A stretch of DNA of 64,000 bases from Colletes latitarsis (lineage: Eukaryota; Arthropoda; Insecta; Hymenoptera; Colletidae), in the NCBI RefSeq assembly GCF_051014445.1, contig NC_135136.1, forward strand, positions 29,158,001 to 29,222,000, read 5' to 3'. This document shows positions 33,954 to 44,515 of this stretch, piece after piece. The notes beneath the pieces are model-generated. The model did not search any database. It was not told the origin of the DNA and saw only the letters and a list, made by a program, of their open reading frames with translations. The stretch's first letter is position 1, and every line of letters begins with the position of its first letter. The position numbers were made by a program, and so were the translations under genes.

Positions 33954-34185
33954 GACTTTAGGCATTACAAACTTGCAACTTTCGTCGCGTACGTCACGAG
34001 TCGCTAGCGCGCTACTCCGCGAAACGTGGATTGAGTAAATTATTACGATTCTTTCCGGTACCGGTCCCCCACATTAGTAACAAGTTGCTTCAAAATGAAA
34101 AGATCATGTAAACATGTAACTATTAAGGTAGCTAACTCGATTTTTTTGGAAAATGGACTCACGCCACTTTCAAAATAAACGGCTC

Positions 34186-35432
34186 ACCTATACCTGGTTT
34201 ACCGATCGTAACGCGTATGTTAGAGTGGACCTAGATGCAGGCGTCTGACGCAATCGCGTGCGCTGGAAAATGCTTATAGGGAAAGAGCGCAGTATGCATC
34301 TCCATTCTATCGGTGTAGGATCGTCCGACGCGTGCGTCCGACGCTTCTAGGAAATCTTACCTTTACAGGACCCCATAAAACAATGCGCACCCGCCGCGTT
34401 GGTGTAACAATGTCTTGGCGCCACAAAGGCACAATGATTTATCTGTGAGACGGGGTCGGTTACTTAAACTTCATTGAAACCGCGAACAACAATGACTTTC
34501 TCCGCGTCGAAAGGAGGAAGTCGAACCAGCTTAACCATATGACTGTATACTCTACTCGTGACGCTCCTGTTCGACCGATAGAACGAAAAAATAAATTATT
34601 TATTTCGCGCAGACTAAACGGTCGCAGCTCGTCACGAACGGTGAAAGGACGAAACCGCCACGGTTTTCCGCGGGGGATGACTTTCGATCGATGAAATTGA
34701 AATCTCGGTCGGGCCAGGGCCGTAAAACCAACCAACACACGTTCCGGGCGATATCTCGATACGTTTTGCTCCGTACCGTTGCATACGTAATGTTTATTAA
34801 GAACGTTCGCAACGTTGTACCCACTGCAACGTGGAAAGTTTAATGGCTTCATATTCCATTTGATTTATAACGAACTCCCCGTTTCCTTGTTCTCCGCGTT
34901 CGTTCGTTTCAATAAACGTGAGCAGAGAATTTCCCGGCTCGAGTTTCTTAATGTTCCTGGTTCTCATAATGCGAACCCGGTGCGTAGTCTTTTCGATAAT
35001 CAGAGCACAGAAGCGATACTCTTGTTTGTTTCTCAACGTTTCGGACATTCTCTCCTCGGTAAATAAAATTACAACGCACAGTGAGGTCTTGGAGTAAATA
35101 ACTAGGGCAATTAATGTCCGAACTTCCTTCAAATATGTGGTCCGATAATAGTATAAAACGTGATTTATTCACGTCAATAAGTCATACAGTGAAATTGTAA
35201 AACTGATTCGATATCCATGCACGGGATTCCCCGCGATCGCATGGTGCATTTTCTCTCGAGGTTCCTCTATAGGTGTCGCGGAACTGCGCTGTAGAGCGCC
35301 ATCGTACGGCCATATGCGCGCCACAAAATACTTTGTTACGGTGGAAGAAAAAACAAAAAAATGTGGGACCTATATATTTCACAAGGAATTAGTGTTATCG
35401 AAAATATAACAAATTTTGAATATTCAAATGAC
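34186..35432. other. CpG-rich host-like block
   Basis: Base composition and lack of repeat partners suggest host DNA. Several overlapping open frames up to 130 codons lie on both strands; none is convincing. A splice-bounded candidate exon on the minus strand is listed separately. Confidence 0.35.
34361..34442 (-). other. Candidate minus-strand exon (82 bases)
   Basis: On the minus strand, CCGACCCCGTCTCACAG precedes and AAAG|GTAAGA follows. The first frame is open for 27 codons, reads N-H-C-A-F-V-A-P-R-H-C-Y-T-N and is cysteine-rich; the other two frames have stops. The donor is strong and the acceptor tract good. The protein is not recognised and the case rests on splice signals only. Confidence 0.22.
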
Positions 35433-35480
35433 TGTGACGACAGTTCTCACAAGTACTTGACCAAACTATTCTTATATGTA

Positions 35481-37180
35481 CAGTAATCCCTCGCTAACGT
35501 TCGCTGGTATGGTTCCGCAATGTGTATGTTATCGAGGGAAAGTCTATAAAAATGTTCAATGTTTGTTTACAATACAAGTTTTAAAATCATTCAGAAGGTA
35601 TAAAGTTTATTTTTAGAAATTGCATGATTTTCGTATTGTAGCCCAAGTTTAAAATAGAAAGATTGATTTTTTAATAATGTTACGCCTTTTAAAACATTCA
35701 TTTTTAATTATTTCGTATCTTCCTAGTGCGTTCAACATCCTTATGTATTTCTTCCTTATTTTTAAATTTCGGTTTTAACGTTTTCTACGAAGTCTGGTTA
35801 GTCTTATACAGGGTGTTCGGCCACCTCTGGAAAAAATTTTAATGGAAGATTCTAAAGGCTAAAATAAGATGAAAATCAAGAATACCAATTTGTTGATGAA
35901 GGCTTCGTTAAACAGTTATTAACGTTTAAAGTTCCGACCGTACTGAATTTTTCTCTCGAACCTGCGCAAGATTTCGGGGGTATGTCTATTGACCAAAAAT
36001 GTTTGTAATTGACCCCCGCAAATGAAAATAATTTTTCCAACACGATTTGAAATTTTTTTTTTCTGTCGAAAAATTTTACACATTCTCGAATTTTTTTCTC
36101 GAAAGTGGGTAGGATTTCGGGGGTATGTCTATTCACCAAAAATGATTGTAATTGACCGCCGCAACCAAAAATAATTTTTTCAGAACTTATTAAAAATTTT
36201 TTTTTCGTCGAAAAATTTAGGCACCTACCCCCTGTCGATTTTTCTTAAAAATTCGTTTTACATTTTTAGTAATTTTGTTTGACGTCCTACAGAAAAGTTG
36301 TCTAATACTTTTTTGTAGGTACCCACGAGCTCTACTTCAGAAAAAAGTTTCATTGAAATGTATTCACATTTGTAGGAGTTATGGCTATTTGAAAATTGGA
36401 CCATTTTTATGAGGTTTCTCTCATTCTGCGGGGACAAGGACCAACTTTTCGAATATTTTTGCGATTTCTACATATTCTCCACCAAAATATGCGTAGTTTG
36501 CTTTTTTAAACATTAAAATCGTCCAATCCGTTCAGAAGTTATGACGTTTTAAAGATTCGCATGAAAATTCGGGCAGACATTTCTGGCCAGAAATTATATT
36601 TTCGATAAGGAATGTTTTTCTCGAAACTGAGTAAGATTTCGGGGGTATGTCTGTTTACCAAAAATGCTTGCAATTGACTCCTGCAATTAAAAATAATTTT
36701 TCCAAGACGATTCGAAAGTCTTTTTTTTCACCCACAACTTTCAGCACTTACTCGAATTTTTTTCTCGAAAGTGGGTTAAAAGTATTTTTTCAGGGTTTTA
36801 TTAGATAATTATTATCAAAAATAATGTTTTGTATCTTTTATTATTTTTTTTATATTTCCGTCATGGTACTACTTTCTTTTTACTTTTATTTCTCACCTTA
36901 TTTACGTTTCTATTATAAAAAGTATATCATTTATTTTACATTCTTTTTATAATTCTTAATCGTGAGAGTAAATATGGCCTTGTTTGGTGTTATTCCCATC
37001 GAAAAAAGTTCAGCGATGCGATTAAAATAATTTCATAATTATAAATTGGAAAATAAACAAACTTTATTATTGTTCTTCCCAGTGATCCATTCATAGTTGC
37101 ATTATTACGCGAGTAATAGATAATTGTAGTTCTAAGAATTGATGGAGATGACTCCGCGAACAATATCGATGGACCACTCC
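35481..37180 (+). mobile_element. Family C element interrupted by A
   Basis: CAGTAATCCCTCGCTAACG begins after TA. The body matches 56.43-57.3 and 48.5-48.97 kb, including the TTTTTAATAATGTTACGCC and GAGTAAATATGGCCTTGTTT boxes. The right terminus is degraded (CCGCGAACAATATCGATGG, about 37155-37175). Without A it is about 730 bases. Confidence 0.65.
35809..36776 (+). mobile_element. Family A element, right end missing
   Basis: CAGGGTGTTCGGCCACCTC follows TA at 35807-35808 inside C. The A body continues to about 36776, where C sequence resumes without the second A terminus. At least four of the internal 'TTTTTCTCGAAA...' sub-repeats are present. Confidence 0.85.
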
Positions 37181-37524
37181 TCAACCATCGAATGTCCCAA
37201 CGTCTAAGACAGGCCTAACTGTCGCTCAGATGTCGATTTAAAAAATTCGTAAATGAATCCAAAATTTTACTTGTTATTCATGAATAAACTTTGCCCAACT
37301 CCAAACCCAACGACGCCATACAAACGCGATTGTTAACGAATTTAGCGAATTGATCGAAGGCTTAAGAGACTTGTTGGTGAAGAGAAAATTACCATTGCGA
37401 TAAGATATATAAATAATTGGAAACATAACAAACTATAAATGTTCAAACGATGATCTCGAAAAGGTATTAGGAATTAGCAATATTTCAGACTTGCTCGTGG
37501 TTTAATTATCGCTTGGAAATCGGT

Positions 37525-37926
37525 TTAACTCTTTACGACACAGGATTTCAGAAAATAAAATAGACCTATGTTGCATAGAAATTTTATTGCGTTTTAAATT
37601 AAACAAAATCGGTATATTTGTATTAAGAAAGGTATCACATAATGTAAAAACATAACAAAAATAGTAATAATTGTCGCAATAAACCTTCCGCTTGCAGCAA
37701 TTGATGAATCTGTATTGACACGTTGAATGTTGCCAATACAAGTGAATACATTTGTAACATTTGTTGAAGATATTACCAACTGCTTTACGTAAATAAGACG
37801 AAATCTAAACCTGTGCGCATGCAGCCATTGCAATATTTCGAGGTGGGACTAAAAATGTCCCACCATGCATTACAGTGCATCAAAAAGGTGGGACACTTTT
37901 AATCCCAGTGTGGCCCAAAGAGTTAA
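37525..37926. mobile_element. piggyBac-type MITE, array copy 1
   Basis: TTAACTCTTTACGACACAGG at the left and CCCAGTGTGGCCCAAAGAG-TTAA at the right, giving imperfect inverted ends after TTAA. Near the right end is a hairpin of GTGGGACTAAAAATGTCCCA type. No transposase. Confidence 0.7.
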
Positions 37927-38205
37927 AAAATTTGTAAATGTATCTAAAACTTCCCCTGTCGTGAATAAACTTTGCCCAACTCTGAACTCAACGACGCCAT
38001 AGAAACGCGATTGTAAACGAATTTAGTGAACCGATCGACGGCTTAAGAGACTCGTTGGTGAAGAGAAAATTACCATTGCGATAAGATATATAAATAATTG
38101 GAAACATAACAAACTATAAATGTTCAAACGATGATCTCGAAAAGGTATTAGGAACTAGCAATATTTCAGACTTGCTCGTGGTTTAATTATCGCTTGGAAA
38201 TCGGT

Positions 38206-38608
38206 TTAACTCTTTACGACACAGGATTTCAGAAAATAAAATAGACCTATGTTGCATAGAAATTTTATTGCGTTTTAAATTAAACAAAATCGGTATATTT
38301 GTATTAAGAAAGGTATCACATAATGTAAAAACATAAAAAAAAATAGTAATAATTGTCGCAATAAACCTTCCGCTTGCAGCAATTGATGAATCTGTATTGA
38401 CACGTTGAATGTTGCCAATGCAAGTGAATACATTTGTAACATTTGTTGAAGATATTACCAACTACTTTACGTAAATGAGACGAAATATAAACCTATGCGC
38501 ATGCAGCCATTGCAATATTTCTAGGTGGGACTAAAAATGTCGCACCATGCATTACAGTGCGTCAAAAAGATGGGAAACTTTTAATCCCAGCGTGCTCCAA
38601 AGAGTTAA
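38206..38608. mobile_element. piggyBac-type MITE, array copy 2
   Basis: Same element as copy 1 with both TTAA sites (38206-38209, 38605-38608); the right end reads AGCGTGCTCCAAAGAG. Confidence 0.7.
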
Positions 38609-38887
38609 AAAATTTGAAAATGTATCTAAAACTTCCCCAGTCGTGAATAAACTTTGCCCAACTCTGAACTCAACGACGCCATAGAAACGCAATTGTAAAC
38701 GAATTTAGTGAACCGATCGAAGGCTTAAGAGACTCGTTGGTGAAGAGAAAATTACCATTGCGATAAGATATATAAATAATTGGAAACATAACAAACTATA
38801 AATGTTCAAACGATGATCTCGAAAAGGTATTAGGAATTAGCAATATTTCAGACTTGCTCGTGGTTTAATTATCGCTTGGAAGTCGGT

Positions 38888-39280
38888 TTAACTCTGTACG
38901 ACACAGGTAATAAAATAGACCTATGTTGCATAGAAATTTTATTGCGTTTTAAATTAAACAAAATTGGTATATTTTTATTAAGAAAGGTATCACATAATGT
39001 AAAAACATAAAAAGAAATGGTAATAATTGTCGCAATAAACCTTCCGCTTGCAGCAATTGATGAATCTGTATTGACACGTTGAATGTTGCCAATGCAAGTG
39101 AATACATTTGTAACATTTGTTGAAGATATTACCAACTACTTTACGTAAATGCCGAAATATAAACCTATGCGCATACAGCCATTGCAATATTTCTAGGTGG
39201 GACTAAAAATGTCGCACCATGCATTACGGTGCATCAAAAAGGTGGGACAGTTTTAATCTCAGCGTGGCCCAAAGAGTTAA
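38888..39280. mobile_element. piggyBac-type MITE, array copy 3
   Basis: Same element, slightly shorter (a deletion of about 10 bases after the left terminus), with TTAA at 38888-38891 and 39277-39280. Confidence 0.7.
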
Positions 39281-39441
39281 AAAATTTGTAAATGTATCTA
39301 AAACTTCCCCAGTCGTGAATAAACTTTGCCCAACTCTGAACTCAACGACGCCATAGAAACGCGATTGTAAACGAATTTAGTGAACCGATCGACGGCTTAA
39401 GAGACTTGTTGGTGAAGAGAAAATTACCATTGCGATAAGAT

Positions 39442-39940
39442 GTATTATCCATTCCACGGATGCTACGGTTGATCGGACACGATCGAGTTGTCACCTATCT
39501 CAGGTGGCTCACCCTTCGAAGCCCGGCGGTACCGGCACGAGTCTACTCGCGTTACGACACGGTGCCGGTAGGCCTGATAATTTATTATTGCTGAAGAAAT
39601 GGAAGCCGCCAATCTATTAGCACGTTCGACAATAACAGCACCGGCCGTAAGTAACCTAAGTGGTTAAGTAACGTCAATACAGCTTACCAACCGCCTACGC
39701 GAGCTTCTTACAGCTATACCATATGCCATCCCCGACGATGTGGTCGCTCGCGTTCGGCCTGTTCAACCGGTATCGATCACGACGATACAAAGGTACCCGA
39801 GTTCCAAGGAGAGAACCTCGCACGAACAAGGGAAAATTGAATTAGCTAACGGACATTTTCGGAACGATGAATTTCCTGAACGCGTACAGTCAAGTAATAA
39901 ACGAGTCTAGTAACTGGGCTGGACCGTAATTCTGTTCCTA
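39442..39940. other. CpG-rich host-like block
   Basis: Starts abruptly where the tandem array ends. Contains an inverted pair GGTACCGGCACGAG/CACGGTGCCGGTA-like near 39.53-39.57 kb. A stretch M-E-A-A-N-L-L-A-R ahead of CC|GTAAGTAA near 39.65 kb is too weak to call. Confidence 0.3.
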
Positions 39941-39959
39941 TTAAAGATAGAACAAATAT

Positions 39960-40205
39960 TTTGCATTGTTTAATACGTTCGCGGACGCGAATGCTATAGT
40001 ATTCATTTTCATTGTGATGCAAAATGACACGAACGCTATAATATTCAAATTTATAAGCCACATTATCATTCAATTCTATATAATTTTTATTTTTTGAAAT
40101 TATTATGCACTTTAACGTAACTGGTTCATTGAGTATTTTGTTTTTATTTTGTCTTTGTGTATTTAAAAATTTCTTTTAGCTAGCACATTAGGTGAATTAA
40201 GTAGA
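39960..40205. repeat. Dispersed repeat H (inverted copy of 5.40-5.62 kb)
   Basis: Shares GAATGCTATAGTATTCATT, TTATTATGCACTTTAACGTA and TTTCTTTTAGCTAGCACATT with the first H copy in reverse complement. Confidence 0.55.
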
Positions 40206-41640
40206 TTTGCAATATTTGGAGTAAATCACTGTTGAGCCGTTCATAATCTCGCGGTAATAAGCACGTGGTCAAAGTGGCGACATCTATAAGGTTGAAGATC
40301 GTGCGGGGATTCCCGTGTGTTTTATTCGTGTCGAGTCGCGTCGTTTTATTCGAGTATGTAATTTCTTACATTAAACTATGTAATACTTAAGGAATAATTA
40401 AAGTGGTTGTGTTTAACATTTTAACATTGTCTATATATGTATATTTATTTAATCAGTTCCTATGCAAGGGGATCTGATATTTGTCAACAATCACCATTAT
40501 CACCGTATTTAAAATTTTTACTGTCCGCGAATGTGTTAACAATGTCTATCGTCGTACAATGCATTTTCACTCTCTTTTTGATGGAATTTTCCGACAGTTT
40601 CGCATAAATTCTTTAAGTCATTCTGCATGTAAAAGCTGTAAGGTAAGAACATCGAGGACTTCAGGGAATATTTGATCTTTATTTTTTAATATTACAAGCC
40701 ACGGGATACTTGGAAAATGTTATGAAAATGAATACTCGAAAACTAAAGCACGTAGAGCATACGACATTTTTTACTAGTTTTAGTGTGTAGATTAGAAGCA
40801 AAGGTGTGCATTTTTTAAACGCCCTGTATATCCAGCGTTCGCGAATATTGATGGCCTGTTTTCTTTTCTTAGACGATCTTCGTATGTGTTTTTATTAGCG
40901 AACAAGTCGGAAGCGTTAAGAAAACATTGGGTGCGGTTAGTTCGGAATTGGATATTTAGAATTTATAGAAGTTGCGAGGAAAGGTCGTGGGAAAACTGCA
41001 GGTGCGTGCGAGGAAAAGTCATAAAAAGGTAAATAAAGCGAGAGTCGCGGAAAAGGACGGAGAGGCACTCGGAGAAAAGCAGGGAAATGGTTCCATGGTG
41101 GTCGCGCGGCACCTCCTAATTTATCATCGGTGTAATTTAAACCGTCTAACCGCCGTCTCGAGTATTTCCACGTTGACGCGTGACTGACATTACTTGATTT
41201 GAGAATGTTTATCTCGAGTGCCAATAAACGAGTTCTCACTCGGGTCAGTACTGGCGACGCAACAATTATAAATAACGAAGAAACTTCTAGAGAATAATCA
41301 GCGAAAAGAACGACGATCCTGGAGAACGTTTGTTGCATTCTGTGTTTCGCTTAAACCATTTAGTCGATGCGATGCATAGTTTACGAGCAAATTAAGGACA
41401 AGTTGCGCGGATCGTTTCTTCCAACTACTAATCTTTGATGAGATTTTGCAATAGAAATGAAAGCAGAAGCTAGCAATACTGTAATTTATTATTATTGAAT
41501 AATATATTTTAACATAATATATTATATATAATTTTGATTGATGATTAATGAACGATGTCACTTATGAGAATCATGGGAATAATTAAAATGTTATTTTTTT
41601 TGTTTATAGTTTAAGTTCATTCGTTTATCCAAACAAATCA
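40206..41640. other. Unassigned DNA; CpG-richer part at 40.93-41.26 kb
   Basis: No recognisable gene. A 133-codon minus-strand frame at 40937-41338 overlaps a plus-strand frame and lacks domains. CGTGTGTTTTATTCGTGTCG near 40.31 kb resembles an LTR R region but has no partner. Confidence 0.35.
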
Positions 41641-42030
41641 TTCTAAAAAAATTATTTTCGATTGCAGGGGTCAATTCCAATCATTTTTGATCATTACGCA
41701 TACTCTCGAAATCCTACGCACTTTCGAGAAAAAAATTCCTTACCGAAAATCTAATTAGGTGCCTAAATTTTTCGACGAAAAAAAAATTTCAAATCGTTTT
41801 AGAAAAATTATTTTCGGTTTCCGGGATCAAGTACAATCATTTTTGGTGAATAGACATATCCCCGAAATCCTACCCACTTTCTAGAAAAAAATTGAGAACG
41901 ACCGAAACTTTAAACGTTAATAACTTTTTAACGAAGCCTCCATCAACAAATTGGTATTCTTTATTTTCGTCTTATTTTGGCCTCTAGAATCCTCCATGAA
42001 AATTTTTCCCAGGGGTGGCCGAACACCCTG
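41641..42030 (-). mobile_element. Family A element, one end only
   Basis: Inverted relative to the 22.5-kb copy, ending GGGGTGGCCGAACACCCTG with TA after it. About 390 bases remain, including one and a half internal sub-repeats. Confidence 0.8.
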
Positions 42031-42273
42031 TATATAAACGTGATATGATTAGAACTAATAGTAGATCTTTGAAAGGGCAAGAAATGATTGGATGATATTG
42101 AAGTATGTTGTAGATATCAATATCCTAAGTAACTTTTTCGTATATAAATTGTAAAACCATTTTGGTAGTACAATGATATATGCTTTGACAAATGTCTGTG
42201 AAAATTTCAGCAATTTTGGACGCTCAGTTGTTGTTTGGGAGTCGTTTGTGTCAGTTGATGTCAGTTTGCCATA

Positions 42274-42800
42274 AACAAAATTCACGAATTGCGTTTCGAA
42301 TTGGTTGGCCACCCACCGTATTCACCAGATCTAACTCCCAGGGACTTTTTCTTCTTTCTTAAGTTTAAAATATCGCTTGGGGGACAGAGATTTCCATCGA
42401 ACGAGGAGGTCATCGCAAACGTAAATACCTACTTTGCAGGGCAAGACACTGTGGCGTCGCCTCCCATGCTCGCCACCAGAGGGGTCGCGCTCTCACAAGC
42501 GCTCGACCGACCCCTCGATAGCTATATATACAATCCTTGAACGACTTCCTAATATTCCAGTCGTCTAAGGCAGGGCCTGCTAGAAAGCCTTACTGATGAG
42601 TCCACTAGCTGGCTCTCCTACGAAATTCTCCGAGTTTCTACCTGCAGCAAAAGCAGCGCCACAACACCAACTACTATTTGGAAGGGTTAAAAGGGTCACA
42701 GCATCGCTGGGAAAAGTGTTTATCGACTTAAGAGCAGACTATATTGAAAAATAAAGCTATATTTAACTTATTACTATTAAAACTTTTCAGACGACCCTCG
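42274..42800 (+). pseudogene. mariner transposase 3' half, split by a solo LTR
   Basis: The frame from 42274 reads K-I-H-E-L-R-F-E-L and H-P-P-Y-S-P-D-L-T-P-R-D-F-F, the last catalytic block of the mariner D,D34D triad. It continues to G-G-Q-R-F-P-S-N-E-E-V and stops at the LTR (42450). After the LTR (42664 on) it resumes with Y-Y-L-E-G-L-K-G and H-R-W-E-K-C-L, then meets an early TAA. The right terminus is the complement of TACGAGGGTCGTCTGAAAAG, with TA at 42801-42802. The N-terminal half and left terminus are not found. Confidence 0.8.
42450..42663 (+). mobile_element. Family D solo LTR (214 bp) inside a mariner
   Basis: Starts TGTGGCGTCG and ends AGCGCCACA (inverted ends TGTGGCG/CGCCACA). 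It is flanked by a perfect 4-bp duplication ACAC (42446-42449, 42664-42667). A TATATATACA box lies at about 42521. No internal region or second LTR, so it is a recombined solo LTR. Confidence 0.8.
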
Positions 42801-42965
42801 TAGGTCAACACGACATGTATAAATGGCTATGTTATCATTCCTGTCATGACTATTATATACAAACGTTAAATTAGTAGACTGAAATAAATGTTCAGAAGCC
42901 TATATAAACATTAATTTTATGAAAAAAATGCAATAAACATATATGACATATGCAGTATGTTTCGA

Positions 42966-42994
42966 TGACATATGTTTTTATAAAACATATGTCA
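42966..42994. repeat. Perfect 13-bp stem hairpin
   Basis: TGACATATGTTTT (42966-42978), a 3-base loop, then AAAACATATGTCA (42982-42994). Neighbouring CATATGACATATGC extends the palindromic character. Confidence 0.8.
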
Positions 42995-43059
42995 TATGCA
43001 AGACATGCAAAATAAAAAATATATTTTTGAGGACCTCTAGTGATGAAACAAACTCCTAT

Positions 43060-43130
43060 TTAGGTTTCACTCTTTTATCTGCTTCCTACAAAGATATGCA
43101 TTTGCATAAACATCCGCACTCTAATAATTA
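43060..43130 (+). repeat. Dispersed repeat K fragment
   Basis: TTCCTACAAAGATATGCATT and TGCATAAACATCCGCACTCT match the K copies at 5.7, 20.8 and 50.5 kb. Confidence 0.35.
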
Positions 43131-43149
43131 CTGGACAGACAATTAACAC

Positions 43150-44515
43150 CTTCTACCGTGTCTTATGGAAAGAGGTTGTCATCTTTCTCAGTGCTTTGCT
43201 GTATGCTCCGAGGTACATAAAAGACGAGATAACCCGACGCAGTACGGACGAATGTCGCGTCACTTCCGCCATAAGCTTCTAATTAAATCAAAGATAGAGG
43301 ACGATGGGGGCCGTTTAAGAAGACCCTAAGACTATTCATTTATGTGCATCGTTCACCAAGTACAAACGCGGCCGCCGTCTTCTGATCTACGTGGACTCAC
43401 CGGCGTCGTTTCCGAGCGTTTACGTGATTGTCATACCGCCTCTCCTCCCCGTCCAGCCTCTGAAACGCAGTCAAGTTAACCAGCGAGCAGAAGGCCCCGA
43501 TGTGCCCGGAGTCCACTGTTTTCTCTCTCGTAAAGAATCGCGAAGGAGAGATTCCTGGGCCGAGCGTCGGCGCGCGAGTATGTAAAAGGCCACCGTTCGA
43601 GAAATTTTCTCAGCGATTTCCCGACAGCGACCATTCATAAAACATAAAATCGCCAGCGGAAGCGTAACGTTTTTCACCAACGATTACGAGGCGCGTAAAT
43701 GAAACTCCGCGATACTTTATTGCCGGCGTAAATCGTGAATTTTTCTATACAGGGATAATTTACGCGGACCGATCGCGAAGTCGACGTGGATTTCACGTTC
43801 GAGCGCTGAGAGGTGGGACAAAATCTCCAAACGCGCGCAATTATGAAATTCTTAACACTTTGCGTACAATATATTATGCAAGAATTTCCTACCTTCGAAC
43901 GGGAGTCTGAGCACTGGTATGTCTTTAGGTATCGGTGAAATTATTTATTTTATACATATTTTATCAGTAGGATACTGGTATTACTGTGATGGATACGAGA
44001 GATTGAATATCAAATTAAAATAGAAATAAAATTTGTTAAAATGAATGCATGGAAGCCAACGATGATGCCAAGCGTGTCAGATATCTTGATGTCTAGCTTT
44101 AAGAGTTCCGTTTAGAATTAGTCTAGGAGAATCGTGGAGAGCACGTGGCACTATCGTTACGTTCTTAGTTATTTCATTGTACGCGAAATCCCTGAGTAAC
44201 AATGAATGTTTATATTTGTAATAAACTTCTATTATGATCTGTTTTTAACAACATAATTGATCGAATGATAAAGTAAATAACGAACATCAGATCGGACAGC
44301 TACTCATGTGTCTGGAATGGGAACGAAGAACTGAAATCGTGAAACACAAGAAATTTCTCTGCACAGTATTGATTCAATTTTTTACATCGATGAAGAGACT
44401 AATCAATGATAGTCACGTTCAGACTACTGTAGAAGAATTAACAAGATATCAGAATAAAGCGGATGGAATCGAAGGAACGTTTGGATTCTATGAATGCATG
44501 TAGAGTTCAGGGTAG
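43150..44515. other. CpG-rich host-like block to about 43.85 kb, then AT-rich
   Basis: The block around 43.2-43.85 kb has no repeat partners and holds the candidate exon at 43401-43459. The rest is AT-rich; a 65-codon frame at 44306-44503 is not supported. Confidence 0.35.
43401..43459 (-). CDS. Candidate internal host exon (59 bases)
   Basis: On the minus strand TTGACTGCGTTTCAG precedes and CCG|GTGAGTCC follows: an acceptor and donor close to consensus. One frame is open throughout and reads R-L-D-G-E-E-R-R-Y-D, then N-A-R-K-R-R, leaving two bases over; the other two frames have stops. The basic tail could be a nuclear localisation or RNA-binding patch. The exon lies in a CpG-rich block without repeats. 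The protein is not recognised. Its strand agrees with the candidates at 34.4, 7.5 and 7.05 kb, but whether they belong to one gene is unknown. Confidence 0.35.

Larger units (their letters stand above)
32397..34073 (+). mobile_element. Solo LTR carrying a nested LINE
   Basis: TGTAGCGAC at the left and CCCCCACA at the right are bounded by a perfect 4-bp target duplication TTAG (32393-32396 and 34074-34077). A TATA box lies at GGGTATAAAACC (about 32629). Removing the LINE leaves about 381 bases, a normal LTR size. No second LTR or gag-pol is present, so it is a solo LTR, most like the Ty3/gypsy type (4-bp duplication). Its start resembles that of family D. Confidence 0.7.
31479..34185. mobile_element. 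Family F element interrupted by an LTR and a LINE
   Basis: GAGCCGTTTATTTTAAAAG and GTGGCGTAAGTCCATTT at 31479-31514 pair with the complement of GAGCCGTTTATTTTGAAAG and GTGGCGTGAGTCCATTT at 34150-34185. The GTGGCGTAAGTCC motif recurs inside at about 31.68 and 32.30 kb. Without the 1.68-kb insertion F would be about 1.03 kb. The superfamily is not established; the 31.88-32.16 kb coding piece may belong to its transposase. Confidence 0.65.
35433..37215 (+). mobile_element. Family D LTR remnant split by C (itself split by A)
   Basis: TGTGACGACAGTTCTCACAAG at 35433 is the D start. After the C insertion, sequence matching the D middle resumes at about 37180 (ATCGAATGTCCCAACGTCTA, AGACAGGCCT), as at 42.55 and 45.03 kb. 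The D end is lost near 37215. Confidence 0.6.
37238..39441 (+). repeat. Tandem array, 3.2 units of about 681 bp
   Basis: Each unit has a spacer of about 280 bases (with CTTTGCCCAACTC and CCATTGCGATAAGAT) and one piggyBac-type element of about 400 bases. Steps between matching TTAA sites are 681, 682 and 672. The last spacer breaks off at 39441 after CATTGCGATAAGAT, and the first unit begins at a TTAA (37238-37241). Units are highly similar, so the array is recent. The repeated 79-92-codon minus-strand frames are only a consequence of the repetition. Confidence 0.9.

Noticed and set aside
38183..39187. Repeated minus-strand frames in the tandem array
   Set aside because: Identical because the DNA is tandemly repeated; they cross the MITE termini and have no domain.
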